The notes beneath the pieces were generated by a model. It was not told the origin of the DNA. It saw only the letters and a program-made list of their open reading frames with translations, and did not search any database. The translations under genes were made by a program, and so were the position numbers. This document shows positions 1-8,496 of a stretch of 64,000 nucleotides of DNA, in pieces. Within the stretch, counting starts at the first letter, position 1; each line of letters begins with the position of its first letter. Where the stretch lies: assembly GCA_963745765.1 (NCBI GenBank), contig CAVUYQ010000020.1, forward strand, positions 92,368 through 156,367, read 5' to 3'. The DNA comes from Ww85 sp963745765 (GTDB lineage: Bacteria > Desulfobacterota > Desulfobulbia > Desulfobulbales > Desulfocapsaceae).

Positions 1-816
1 GGATTTGGCTCTTCCGGCCCCGGTGCAGACCGTCCGGGACAGGATCTCCTGATCCAGGCCCTCTCCGGACTGGCAATGATAAGCGGAAGCAGAGCAAGCG
101 GACCACACGCCGTCGGTGTTTCCATCGCCGACCACCACGGCGCTGCATTGTATGCACTCGGTATCCTGGGCGCCCTGATCCGTCGCCGGACCAGCGGCAG
201 GGGATGCTTTGTCGATGTGGACCTGATGTCGGCCGCAATCGATTTGCAGGTCGAATCTTTCGTCAGTTATTTCAATGGCGATCAGCAGCAGTCCCTGCTC
301 TCTCCCGACCCGATCGGCGGCTGGTATAATGCGGCTCCCTACGGGATATATGGTGCCAAAGACGGTCATCTGGCCATCTCGCACTGTGATCTCGGTGTAC
401 TGGCGGACGGTCTTGATCTGCCAGCATTAAAAGCATACATCGGCAGCGATCTTTTTGAGCGCCGGGAAGAGGTCGCCGGGTTGCTTTCCGGGAAGTTGGC
501 CACGCTTGAACGCGACCAGGTATTGGCGCGTCTTACTTCTCTGAAGGTCTGGTGCGCTCCGGTAAACAATTATGACACCGTCGCCTGCGATCCCCAGGTT
601 CAACATAATCGAAATTTCATTTTCGCCACCAGCGCCAAGGGTACACCGATGACCCTGGTGAATCATCCGGTCCGCTATGACGGCGCCGTTGCCGAAATGC
701 GTATCCCGCCGCAGCCGCTGGGCGCGCAATCAGCTGAAATTCTGATGGAATTGGGCTGGGACGAACAGTCTATCAGAGAACTGGTCAACGAAAATGTCAT
801 CGCTCTGGCAGAGTGA
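1..816 (+). CDS. CaiB/BaiF family (type III) CoA-transferase, 5' end outside window
   Basis: The reading frame is open from base 1, so the start lies upstream. The first in-window residues (GFGSSGPGADRPGQDLL) match the segment of type III CoA-transferases that follows the catalytic Asp, which would be outside the window. The visible 272 residues cover the rest of the large domain and the C-terminal part, including QALSGLAMISG and a C-terminal PLGAQSAEIL segment followed by LGW. Family members move CoA between carboxylic acids in the cytoplasm. The substrate cannot be told. It is followed by a convergent gene with a hairpin between them. Family assignment is strong; the missing N-terminus prevents checking the active site. 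Confidence 0.88.
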   Translation, partial: GFGSSGPGADRPGQDLLIQALSGLAMISGSRASGPHAVGVSIADHHGAALYALGILGALIRRRTSGRGCFVDVDLMSAAIDLQVESFVSYFNGDQQQSLLSPDPIGGWYNAAPYGIYGAKDGHLAISHCDLGVLADGLDLPALKAYIGSDLFERREEVAGLLSGKLATLERDQVLARLTSLKVWCAPVNNYDTVACDPQVQHNRNFIFATSAKGTPMTLVNHPVRYDGAVAEMRIPPQPLGAQSAEILMELGWDEQSIRELVNENVIALAE

Positions 817-927
817 AGCGGGTATTGCAGATGGTCATGAACAACCTGGAAATCAATATCCCGGCAGCCGGCTTCTCAGCTGTCGCTGAAAAACACCAAA
901 GATAACAGCAATCGCGAAAAAACATCC

Positions 928-975
928 GCCTGCCTGAGCTCCGTTTAGAATTGTAAAATCAGGACTCAGGCAGGC
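928..975. terminator. Hairpin between convergent genes, probable bidirectional terminator
   Basis: An 11-bp perfect inverted repeat (GCCTGCCTGAG at 928-938 and CTCAGGCAGGC at 965-975) with a 26-nt loop sits in the 195-bp gap between the CoA-transferase and the small reverse-strand gene. Neither side has a long T run, so efficiency is uncertain. Confidence 0.5.
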
Positions 976-1011
976 GCAGCGGTGCACGGAAGATCCCGGA
1001 AGCGACTGTTT

Positions 1012-1323
1012 TCAGCTGTGCTCTTTCTTTAAATGCTCAGCGATGGGTGCGAAATCATAGGATGGATAGACCTCATAGCGGAATGCGCCCCAGGCCTTCT
1101 GCTCCATGAACCTGTTGAGACTGCGCAACCCGTCAGGCTCCAGCCGCAAATTTATAACGAACCCGTAAGACATGGCAACCACCCAGGACACCAGCTCTGA
1201 ACCCTCCGGTGGAAAATCCCGATAAAATCCGGTAGCACGGAGATGGTTCATGATCTCCTCCAGGGTTTTGGCTTGATCGTGGCGCAGAATAACCGTTACC
1301 ATCAACTTTTTCTCATCTGTCAT
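1012..1323 (-). CDS. Small conserved-looking protein of unknown function (103 aa)
   Basis: I do not recognise the family. The protein starts MTDEKKLMVTVILRHDQAKT and has an alternating strand/helix pattern (a strand at the N-terminus, a helix around residues 18-32, then GFVINLRLEPDGLRSLNRFMEQ). That resembles a small ferredoxin-like alpha/beta fold such as muconolactone-isomerase-like proteins, but this is only a structural impression. A good ribosome site (GGGAGA) lies about eight bases before the ATG. The gene is 29 bp downstream of the LarA-like gene on the same strand, so the two are probably co-transcribed and functionally linked. No signal peptide or membrane segment is seen. Confidence 0.65.
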   Translation of the reverse strand: MTDEKKLMVTVILRHDQAKTLEEIMNHLRATGFYRDFPPEGSELVSWVVAMSYGFVINLRLEPDGLRSLNRFMEQKAWGAFRYEVYPSYDFAPIAEHLKKEHS

Positions 1324-1352
1324 GATTCTGTTCTCCCTGTTTCTTCCCCCGG

Positions 1353-2630
1353 TTAAAATGCCGGGCGGATGGTATTCTCAGCATCAAATTCCATGGTAAA
1401 CGGTCCTTCAACAAGGGTAAAACCGGCCTTGGCCGACAGCTCTTCAACAAGGGCTTCGGAAACCAGCAGATCCCTGAGATGCAGGGTGTCCCTGATTCTG
1501 ACAAGCCGGACCTTGCTGAAATCAAGAATATTGCAGGTCAGAATAGCAGCCCGGATGGCGTCATAATCCGTGGGCAGTATCATCGGCATCCGGGCAACAC
1601 TGGTAACGGTTGCTATCAGGGAGTTGACATAAGTCGTTTCCAGATCCGCTTCGTCAAAGAGACGACGGGTGCAGATATCCGCCTGACCGATGCCGATGAC
1701 GTTGCCATGGGATTTTGGGGTGACAGACAGAATGGCCAGTTTTTCAACCGTCGGGCCGCCCTTTGCGTAGGGTGTTGAATAGCGGCCGGTGATATTCGGA
1801 TCCATACCGTCCCCGGAAATTTCTTTGCCCATCCGGTCGACGACAAGGACATCGATCAGATCGATGCCGATGGAGGGCATGTTGCCCTTTGAAATTTTCA
1901 GGAGTTCCGGCTCACGCTCGAAGATATCGTCAGCATCTATTACTTCAATGATCGAGACGTTTTCGCAGGCATCCTCTATGACGGCAACACCGAACAGTAC
2001 CGGACATTTTTTCAGTTTCATCGCGGCCATGGCCACAATGTTTTCGCCCATCTTGCCGAAACCGAGCTGGTGGCAGGTTTTGGCACCCCGATCATTGCCG
2101 AGGCCGATGGCCAGCATTTTGACCAGGCCGCTTTCATACTTGTTGTGAAAGGCCGTGTGGGTCTTCACACGGTTAATCAAAACGATTCCGTCACCTTCCA
2201 TGGCCACCCGGTCAATGTAGACAGGCAAACCATTCGCCAGCGTCCCGATTTCGATAACATCAACATGTGCACGCACCGGACAGCCGACCGTGTCTTCGGT
2301 AACCCCGAGTCCGGCGAGGAGTTCCTGCTGCCCCTCGGGTGAGGCCTTACCATGGCTCGCCATAGCGGAAACAATAAACGGTTCAAAGCCAAGTTCTTTC
2401 AGGGTGCCAACCACTGATGCGGTAATTTTTCTGATATCGGCGACGCCTCTGCTCCCCACGGCAACCGCAATTTTTGCACCGGCCGGCAACCCTTTCAGGC
2501 GGCCAAGGGAGCATATCTGCTCTCTGCAAGCACCTTCAATGTCGGCCAATGGCTTGGCCGGGAAATCCTGCCTGACCCGGTACATTGGCGGAATTTTTAT
2601 ATCCGCCAGTAACGATCTAACCTTTTCCAT
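1353..2630 (-). CDS. LarA-like (DUF2088) lactate-racemase-family protein
   Basis: The 425-residue protein has LarA-family hallmarks: an N-terminal Rossmann-like part (IAVAVGS at 54-60), an ASHGKAS loop (91-97), and a THTAFHNKYESGLVKMLAIG segment (157-176) where K171 falls about where LarA has the lysine tied to its nickel-pincer cofactor. LarA proteins interconvert 2-hydroxy acid stereoisomers. Many relatives act on other substrates and some may not bind nickel. No larB, larC or larE cofactor genes are in the window. It probably forms an operon with the downstream 103-residue gene. Next to sugar-acid dehydratases it may epimerise a hydroxy acid. That role is inference; the family call is fairly firm. 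Confidence 0.78.
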   Translation of the reverse strand: MEKVRSLLADIKIPPMYRVRQDFPAKPLADIEGACREQICSLGRLKGLPAGAKIAVAVGSRGVADIRKITASVVGTLKELGFEPFIVSAMASHGKASPEGQQELLAGLGVTEDTVGCPVRAHVDVIEIGTLANGLPVYIDRVAMEGDGIVLINRVKTHTAFHNKYESGLVKMLAIGLGNDRGAKTCHQLGFGKMGENIVAMAAMKLKKCPVLFGVAVIEDACENVSIIEVIDADDIFEREPELLKISKGNMPSIGIDLIDVLVVDRMGKEISGDGMDPNITGRYSTPYAKGGPTVEKLAILSVTPKSHGNVIGIGQADICTRRLFDEADLETTYVNSLIATVTSVARMPMILPTDYDAIRAAILTCNILDFSKVRLVRIRDTLHLRDLLVSEALVEELSAKAGFTLVEGPFTMEFDAENTIRPAF

Positions 2631-2652
2631 ATCATTCTTTCCTTTGAATAAT

Positions 2653-2810
2653 GATGGCGTCGTAAAAACTTCGATCTACTGCGTCGTGGAACTTTTTCCG
2701 GCGCTCGGCATACTACCTGTATGCCTTCGCACCTGAAAAACTACCACTCCTTGTTTATCTGTGTTTTTACTTAGCCATCTTTTGGAGTGCAATAGACTTT
2801 TTACGAGTAT
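2653..2810. repeat. Degenerate intergenic inverted-repeat element with CGTAAAAA ends
   Basis: The 343-bp gap at 2631-2973 has no gene. It holds an imperfect palindromic element bounded by CGTCGTAAAAA near 2658-2668 and ACTTTTTACGAG near 2797-2807. From memory, elements with GTCGTAAAAAG ends are common between deltaproteobacterial genes. This copy is diverged and its exact limits are uncertain. The rest of the gap (2811-2973) shows nothing I can name. Confidence 0.45.
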
Positions 2811-2973
2811 GTCAATAATGGTCTCCTTGAATAACCACCTTCCCACCCGATCTCCACGTTACGCTCGAACGATGTCTGATTATACAAAGTACCCTGATTT
2901 GTGCCGCCTGTGATACACTGAAGTTTTCTCCGGCACGATAAACACAGCAACAGTAATTATACCTGAATTTTTC

Positions 2974-4131
2974 TTATTGTGAAAAATGTCTGACAAAGTC
3001 CCGGTCCATGTCAATGCCAAGCCCCGGCCCCTGCGGTATTGACACAAAGCCTCCATTCTTCCTGACCTGGTCCAGAATTCCAAGCGGTGTTGCCAGAAGC
3101 TCTTCACGAAATCTGTTTGGCGTGGTGTCATATTCCAGCATCGGCTGGACGGGATGCGCTCCTCCCGGGAGATCGGGAAGAGCCGCCAGCAGATGGAGGT
3201 TTGTGGCGACAGCGACAGCGGAACCCCAGACATGGTTTACCACCGGGACAAAGTGGGCATGAGCGAGGGCCAGTACTTTCTGGTATTCCGTAATGCCACC
3301 CAGCCCACATACTTCCGGCTGCAGGACGTCTACACACCTATCCTCGATTAAATCCCTGAATCCCCAGCGGGTAAATTCCCCTTCGCCTCCGGCAATGTTC
3401 ATATCCAATGCCTGGCACAGGTCCCGATAGCCCTGATGGTCTTCAGAGGCGACCGGCTCTTCAAACCAGTACACGCCCAGCCTTTCGAGTTCCCTGCCCA
3501 GCGGGATGGCCTCCCTTGCGGTGTAGGCATGGTTAGCATCGACCATCAACTTGATATCGGGGCCAATCGACTGCCGGACAGCTTCCACCAGGGCGATATC
3601 CTTTTCGGGCCCTAACCCGATTTTCATCTTTACCGCCTGAAAGCCCCGCTCGATAATCGATGCACTCTCATTGCCGAACCGGGTAGGCAGATCAGGTACC
3701 CGCTGCAGCATCATACCATATCCATAGACCGGGATCGTTTGTCTGAAGGCTCCTCCGAGCAGCCGATAGACAGGAAGATCCAGGGCCTTGCCGGCTATGT
3801 CCCACAGGGCGATATCAACACCGGAGAGAGACTGGATCGGCATGCCTTTCTGACCGTGATCGCGCAGCAGGTTATAAACCTTGTGCCAGATAACCTCACG
3901 GTCGAGCGGATTCATCCCTTCGATCATCGGTTTGATCACTTTTTCAACAATGGTCCGGTTGGCAAAAGCAACGTTTCCGCCACCGAAACATTCCCCCCAG
4001 CCGCTGATGCCCTCATCGGTGATCACCTCGACAATATGGGCGGTTCTCATGCTATAATACTGCTGCGAATATCCCAGTTCTTCTTCAAGCGGGTATTGAA
4101 GCACATAGCTTTTTACATCGGTAATCCTCAT
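2974..4131 (-). CDS. Mandelate racemase/muconate lactonizing enzyme family, probable acid-sugar dehydratase
   Basis: This 385-residue enolase-superfamily enzyme has the N-terminal capping domain and a TIM barrel. Its expected catalytic residues are all present: KMK at 168-170, D198 (VDAN), E224/E225 (FEEP), E250 (GGEGE), D268 and H300 (NHVWGS). The Lys pair plus the Asp/His pair places it in the mandelate-racemase subgroup, whose members abstract the alpha proton of a carboxylate and usually dehydrate aldonic or aldaric acids, or cycloisomerise aldarolactones. A Mg2+ site is implied by the Asp and Glu residues. Its substrate is not readable. Being near Udh-like and GLI-like genes makes an aldarate or aldarolactone plausible. 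Confidence 0.9.
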   Translation of the reverse strand: MRITDVKSYVLQYPLEEELGYSQQYYSMRTAHIVEVITDEGISGWGECFGGGNVAFANRTIVEKVIKPMIEGMNPLDREVIWHKVYNLLRDHGQKGMPIQSLSGVDIALWDIAGKALDLPVYRLLGGAFRQTIPVYGYGMMLQRVPDLPTRFGNESASIIERGFQAVKMKIGLGPEKDIALVEAVRQSIGPDIKLMVDANHAYTAREAIPLGRELERLGVYWFEEPVASEDHQGYRDLCQALDMNIAGGEGEFTRWGFRDLIEDRCVDVLQPEVCGLGGITEYQKVLALAHAHFVPVVNHVWGSAVAVATNLHLLAALPDLPGGAHPVQPMLEYDTTPNRFREELLATPLGILDQVRKNGGFVSIPQGPGLGIDMDRDFVRHFSQ

Positions 4132-4336
4132 CTGATGACTCCCCTGTGTGTTCGAACCTTAACTCCCGGCTGCTTTACATAATCACCCCTTCACCCGGTC
4201 CCTGCATTATGCCCGAAATTTTGTCCTCGCAACAGGAGTTTTACTCTGCAAAGGCAGCTTCTTTCCGGGCACCCGGCACCACCACGACCGTGCAGTGTCG
4301 GCCGAACCTCCTTTCAAACCTTTATTGAAGCTGAAT

Positions 4337-4362
4337 TTACCATCAAAAATCTGGTAATACCA
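4337..4362. promoter_or_regulatory. Candidate FadR/GntR-type operator upstream of the dehydratase
   Basis: In the 395-bp gene-free gap between the divergent enolase and dehydratase genes (4132-4526) lies TGGTAATACCA (4352-4362). It is an exact match to the TGGTnnnACCA half-site pattern of FadR-subfamily GntR regulators. It overlaps a second inverted repeat, TTACCA (4337-4342) with TGGTAA (4352-4357). The string AATACCAAT here also occurs upstream of the window's intact GntR gene at about 24 kb, so that protein is a candidate binder. No binding is shown by sequence alone. Nothing else was recognised in the gap. Confidence 0.42.
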
Positions 4363-4532
4363 ATTATTTAAACAGGAAGAAACAGCAATTTTTTCTGATC
4401 CGGGAAAGAAGTGCAACAACGCCGGAAAGACTTGAAGATAAGAAGCTATTATGGCAATGTAATGCTGTATTTCTCAACCACCTGCAATAAGTTTAAAATG
4501 ACAATAAAGTAAATGAACCGGGAGACATGAGA

Positions 4533-6254
4533 ATGAGTACAGATAAAAAGGGCATGCGCCGCAGCCTGACCAACTACGGAGATGCGGAATTTTCCCTCTA
4601 TCTTCGTAAAGCCTTTATCAAGGCTATGGGTTATACCGAGGACTCCCTCGGCAGGACGGTGATCGGTATCGTCAATACCTTCAGCGGATACAATCCCTGC
4701 CATGCAAACGTTCCTGATATTGTTGCGGCAGTTAAACGCGGCGTCATGCTTGCCGGTGGTCTGCCGATAGAATTTCCGACAATCTCACTGCACGAATCCT
4801 TCGCCTATCCAACCAGCATGTTCCTGCGCAACCTGATGGCCATGGACACCGAGGAAATGATGCGGGCCCAGCCGATGGATGCGGTGGTGCTGATCGGCGG
4901 CTGCGACAAGACCGTCCCCGCGCAGCTGATGGCAGCAGCCAGTGCCAATATCCCGGCCATATCAGTGGTAACGGGGCCAATGCTTTCCGGCAGCCACCGC
5001 GGAGTGCGCATCGGCGCCTGTACCGACTGCAGGCGTTTCTGGGGCCAGTATCGTGCAGGCGAGATTGAACAGGACGAAATTGAAGAGATTACCAACAATC
5101 TCGTACCAAGCGCCGGTACCTGCGGCGTTATGGGCACGGCCAGTACCATTGCCTGCATGACCGAGGCACTCGGGATGATGCTGCCCGGCGGTGCGACGAT
5201 TCCTGCGGTCCTCGCTGATCGTCTTCGCCATGCAGAAACTGCGGGAGCACGTGCCGTAGCCATGGCCGATGAAGGCCTGACTCCCGATAAGATCATGACT
5301 CCCGCCGCCCTGGCCAATGCGCTGCGAATCCTGCTGGCCATAGGCGGTTCAACCAACGGCATCGTGCACCTGGCTGCCGTTGCCGGCCGTCTCGGTATCG
5401 AAGTAGACTACCAGGCCTTCGATAGCATGGGCAGGGAAACACCGGTGTTGATCGACCTGAAACCCTCCGGGCAATATTACATGGATGACCTGCACAAGGC
5501 GGGCGGCATGGCACCGATTTTCCGTGAATTGAAACCCTTGCTGAACCTGGAATGCCTGACGGTAACCGGCCGGAGCCTGGGCGAGGAGATAGACGACATG
5601 CCGGCGCCTTTCGAGCAGCATGTTGTCCGGCCTTTTGCCAAGCCCATCCACAGCGGCGGTTCAATTGCCGTTCTCGGCGGCAACCTGGCCGGGGACGGGG
5701 CCATCATCAAGCAATCGGCAAGCACCAAAGAACTGCTGGTGCACACAGGCCGGGCCGTCGTTTTCGAGTCGCTGGAAGATCTGGCCAACCGTATAGATGC
5801 TGACGATCTCGACGTCACCGGCGACGATGTACTCGTCATGCGCAATGCCGGACCGCGCGGTGCACCGGGAATGCCGGAGGCAGGTTATATTCCGATCCCG
5901 CGCAAGCTGGCCCAGCAGGGGGTAAAAGATATGGTCCGCATCTCAGATGCCCGCATGAGCGGCACCGCTTTCGGCACGATCATTCTGCATGCCAGCCCGG
6001 AAGCCGCCGTTGGCGGGCCGCTGGCCCTGGTCCGCAACGGTGACATGATCAGCCTGAACGCACCGGAGAGAACACTCACCCTTGATGTACCCGAGGAGGA
6101 GCTTCAACGTCGCCGAACCGAACTTGCACCTCCTGCCAAAACCACCAATATGCGGGGCTATCTGCGCATGTTTCACGAACATGTTACCCAGGCAGGCAGC
6201 GGCTGTGATTTCGATTTCCTGGTGCCGGGAAAACCGGACAGGAAAACACCCTGA
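4533..6254 (+). CDS. IlvD/Edd family dehydratase, probable sugar-acid dehydratase
   Basis: The protein has the three cysteines that usually bind the iron-sulfur cluster (in YNPCHAN, GGCDKT and GTCGVMG) and GGSTNGIVHL plus the C-terminal GPRGAPGMPE and DARMSGT motifs. The family removes water from dihydroxy acids. At roughly 573 residues, with this spacing, it is closer to aldonate (pentonate/hexonate) dehydratases than to the branched-chain enzyme, but substrate choice cannot be read. I use the ATG at 4533 rather than 4527: the GGAG at 4521 is then eight bases away instead of two. It is divergent from the enolase-superfamily gene, and a FadR-like operator candidate lies in its promoter region. 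Confidence 0.9.
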   Translation: MSTDKKGMRRSLTNYGDAEFSLYLRKAFIKAMGYTEDSLGRTVIGIVNTFSGYNPCHANVPDIVAAVKRGVMLAGGLPIEFPTISLHESFAYPTSMFLRNLMAMDTEEMMRAQPMDAVVLIGGCDKTVPAQLMAAASANIPAISVVTGPMLSGSHRGVRIGACTDCRRFWGQYRAGEIEQDEIEEITNNLVPSAGTCGVMGTASTIACMTEALGMMLPGGATIPAVLADRLRHAETAGARAVAMADEGLTPDKIMTPAALANALRILLAIGGSTNGIVHLAAVAGRLGIEVDYQAFDSMGRETPVLIDLKPSGQYYMDDLHKAGGMAPIFRELKPLLNLECLTVTGRSLGEEIDDMPAPFEQHVVRPFAKPIHSGGSIAVLGGNLAGDGAIIKQSASTKELLVHTGRAVVFESLEDLANRIDADDLDVTGDDVLVMRNAGPRGAPGMPEAGYIPIPRKLAQQGVKDMVRISDARMSGTAFGTIILHASPEAAVGGPLALVRNGDMISLNAPERTLTLDVPEEELQRRRTELAPPAKTTNMRGYLRMFHEHVTQAGSGCDFDFLVPGKPDRKTP

Positions 6255-6293
6255 GTCAGCTGCCGGCAGAGCAGCGCAAGACTGTGGCAGACA

Positions 6294-6335
6294 GGCAGCG
6301 GCTCCGACCTGAGTGTTCAGGACGGAGCCGCTGCC
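6294..6335. terminator. Strong hairpin between convergent genes
   Basis: A perfect 13-bp stem (GGCAGCGGCTCCG at 6294-6306 with CGGAGCCGCTGCC at 6323-6335) lies between the dehydratase stop and the end of the reverse-strand dehydrogenase. It is placed to terminate both transcripts. A short T-rich stretch follows on the + strand. Confidence 0.7.
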
Positions 6336-6340
6336 ATTGT

Positions 6341-7351
6341 TCAGGTTTTCTTTATCCCCATTTCAGACCAGAGACGCAATAGCCGACCACTGCCTTCCGG
6401 GTTGACGACGCGCGGCAGCATCTCTCCTTTGAGCAGGGCCTCGACCTGCTCGACAACACTCCAGGCCTGGTTTTCGGCATTCTGCACCGTCAATCCGCCA
6501 AGGTGAGGAGTGGCAACAATACCGGGAAGCGCTGCCATATGGGACGACGGCCGCTGGTCCGTGCCGCGCCCGACATCCATGGCCACCCTGGTGATGCGTT
6601 TTTCCCTGATGGCTGCTTCAAGCGCCGCCTCGTCCACCAGATTACCGCGGGAGACATTAACAAAACAGGCGTCCGGTTTCATCAGTGCCAGGGCCCCGGC
6701 ATCTATCAGGTTCTCCGTTTCTTCAGTGGCGGCGGCCAGCGGCAACACATAATCAGAGGTTCTCAGCAGCGTCTGCATATCTACCTGCTCGACTCCCTGC
6801 CGCTCCGCCGTGACATAGGGATCACTGACCAGTACCCGCATACCCAAAGCCAGCAGTATATCGGTCAGGTAGCGGCCGACGGCTCCATAGCCGATAATGC
6901 CCGCCGTGCTGCCGTGCAGCTGCCGTCCCATGTTTGACGGAGGCATTTCCCCTTTTTGAAAGGCAAGCGTCGATGCCGTCACGTCGCGGGACAGATCGAG
7001 CATCATGGCCAGGGCCATCTCGGCAGTTGCCGGGATGAAGGCTGGAACCGAGTTGGCCACGAGAATGTTGTTGGCCGAGGCCGCGGCAACATCGACATCA
7101 CTGATATCCACCTGCGCCCGCAGGAACACGGCAAGATCAGGCAGACGTTCAAAAATGGCCGTCTTGCCGTGGGTTGCCCGGTGACAGACCACGACCTGGC
7201 AACCGCGGGCGGCTTCTATCAGTTCATCGGTTTCAAGATTCCGCTCCAACGGGTTGCGCACCACTTCAGCGAGGTTCACCAGTGCGGCATAGGCCTTTTT
7301 GAAATAGACCTCAAGATCTTCAGGATTATGGGAGAGAAATATTTTCAGCAT
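6341..7351 (-). CDS. D-isomer-specific 2-hydroxyacid dehydrogenase family, atypical active site
   Basis: A 336-residue NAD(P)-dependent oxidoreductase with the nucleotide motif GYGAVG (154-159), the SRG arginine (R235, in NVSRGNLVDE) and the catalytic histidine in TPHLGG (H283). The usual catalytic glutamate of the family, normally in a DVFxxEP stretch, is not there: the segment reads MDVGRGTDQRPSS. I have seen similar DVGR sequences in a subfamily of unassigned dehydrogenases, so this may be a subfamily trait rather than damage. It would reduce a 2-keto acid or oxidise a 2-hydroxy acid in the cytoplasm. Its start is 21 bp after the stop of the Ldh_2 gene on the same strand, implying one operon. 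Confidence 0.85.
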   Translation of the reverse strand: MLKIFLSHNPEDLEVYFKKAYAALVNLAEVVRNPLERNLETDELIEAARGCQVVVCHRATHGKTAIFERLPDLAVFLRAQVDISDVDVAAASANNILVANSVPAFIPATAEMALAMMLDLSRDVTASTLAFQKGEMPPSNMGRQLHGSTAGIIGYGAVGRYLTDILLALGMRVLVSDPYVTAERQGVEQVDMQTLLRTSDYVLPLAAATEETENLIDAGALALMKPDACFVNVSRGNLVDEAALEAAIREKRITRVAMDVGRGTDQRPSSHMAALPGIVATPHLGGLTVQNAENQAWSVVEQVEALLKGEMLPRVVNPEGSGRLLRLWSEMGIKKT

Positions 7352-7372
7352 TGTTCTGTGAGCGTTTGTCCA

Positions 7373-8428
7373 TTATTGGGGGGTCGGGGGGACAATGGCA
7401 AATTTTTCGGCCCATTCGTTTAACATTTCCATGATTCCCGGGAATAACACCACACCGTCTTTCAGTGCAGCCCGCCGACGTGCGAGGCCTGCTTCACCCG
7501 GCAAACGAACCTGGTCGTCGCCGGGGACGGTAGTGCTTTTCCGGCAGGCGTCAGCCAACCAGCTTGATTCTCTTTTAAAGGCAGCCGCTCCGCTGAAGGC
7601 CTCTAAATCCTGCACCTGTACATACACCGTGGCTCCCCAGTCCGTGGTGCCATCGGCGCGGCCATAGCCGGCCAGCCCCGCGGTCAGTGCCTCGACCAGC
7701 AAGCCCAGCGCATAGCCCTTGTGGCCACTGTCCAGACCACCCAGCGGTAAAATGCTGCCGGGCGGGTCGGCAAAGACAACCGACGGGTCATCACTTACCC
7801 GGCCCTCCGGGTCCTTGACCCACGGGTGCGGTAATTTTCGACCCGCTTTTTTACTGCGCATGGATAGTCCGACAGTAGTGCTCGACATGCTGATGTCGAG
7901 TATCACCGGATCACCATTCGTCGGGAAGCAGGCAGCAATCGGGTTGGGGGAATAGACGGGGCTGTTACCGCCATGCGGGGCAACCGTGCTGTTTGCCGGA
8001 TCTGAGCTGATCAACATGCCGATCAGGTTGCGTTCGGCAATCGGCCGCAGGTAGGCAGCCAGGCAGGCGATATGATGACAGCGCCGAATGACCACAGTGC
8101 CGGTGCCAAAAGTGACAGCCATGTCAGCCGCAGTATCGAAGGCGCGCTCAACCAGCCAGGGTCCCGGCAGGTTTTTACCATCCCAGACTTCTGCCACCGG
8201 CCGTGACGAAATCACCTCCGGCTCGCCATCAAGCAGCAGGCCTCCCTTTTCAATGCTTTTGAGATAGGGGCCGAGCAGCTGCAAGCCGTGGGTGGTATGT
8301 CCCATCAGGTCCCCTTCAACCAGAATTCTCGCAACGACTGCCGCCCGCGGTGAAGTCATTCCCGCCGCAACAAGCAGATCGGTGGCAAAGGTTGTCAATG
8401 ACGCTGCGCTATAGCGTGTGTTCACCAT
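7373..8428 (-). CDS. Malate/L-lactate dehydrogenase family (Ldh_2) oxidoreductase
   Basis: The 351-residue protein matches the Ldh_2 family, which is unrelated to classical LDH and uses NAD(P) with 2-hydroxy acids such as malate, ureidoglycolate, sulfolactate or sugar-derived keto acids. Visible landmarks are the N-terminal DLMGHTTHGLQ, the RRCHHIACLAAY active-site region, PNPIAACFP and LGGLDSGHKGYALGLLVEAL. A very good ribosome site (GGAGGG) precedes the ATG. It sits between the amidohydrolase (68 bp upstream) and the 2-hydroxyacid dehydrogenase. A second member of the same family is at 16.8 kb. The substrate is unknown. Confidence 0.9.
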   Translation of the reverse strand: MVNTRYSAASLTTFATDLLVAAGMTSPRAAVVARILVEGDLMGHTTHGLQLLGPYLKSIEKGGLLLDGEPEVISSRPVAEVWDGKNLPGPWLVERAFDTAADMAVTFGTGTVVIRRCHHIACLAAYLRPIAERNLIGMLISSDPANSTVAPHGGNSPVYSPNPIAACFPTNGDPVILDISMSSTTVGLSMRSKKAGRKLPHPWVKDPEGRVSDDPSVVFADPPGSILPLGGLDSGHKGYALGLLVEALTAGLAGYGRADGTTDWGATVYVQVQDLEAFSGAAAFKRESSWLADACRKSTTVPGDDQVRLPGEAGLARRRAALKDGVVLFPGIMEMLNEWAEKFAIVPPTPQ

Positions 8429-8496
8429 CTTCTTCCCTCCAGAAAAGACTTTGAGGTTACCTTAAATAACCGCTTACACCACGTTCTCAACCGCAA

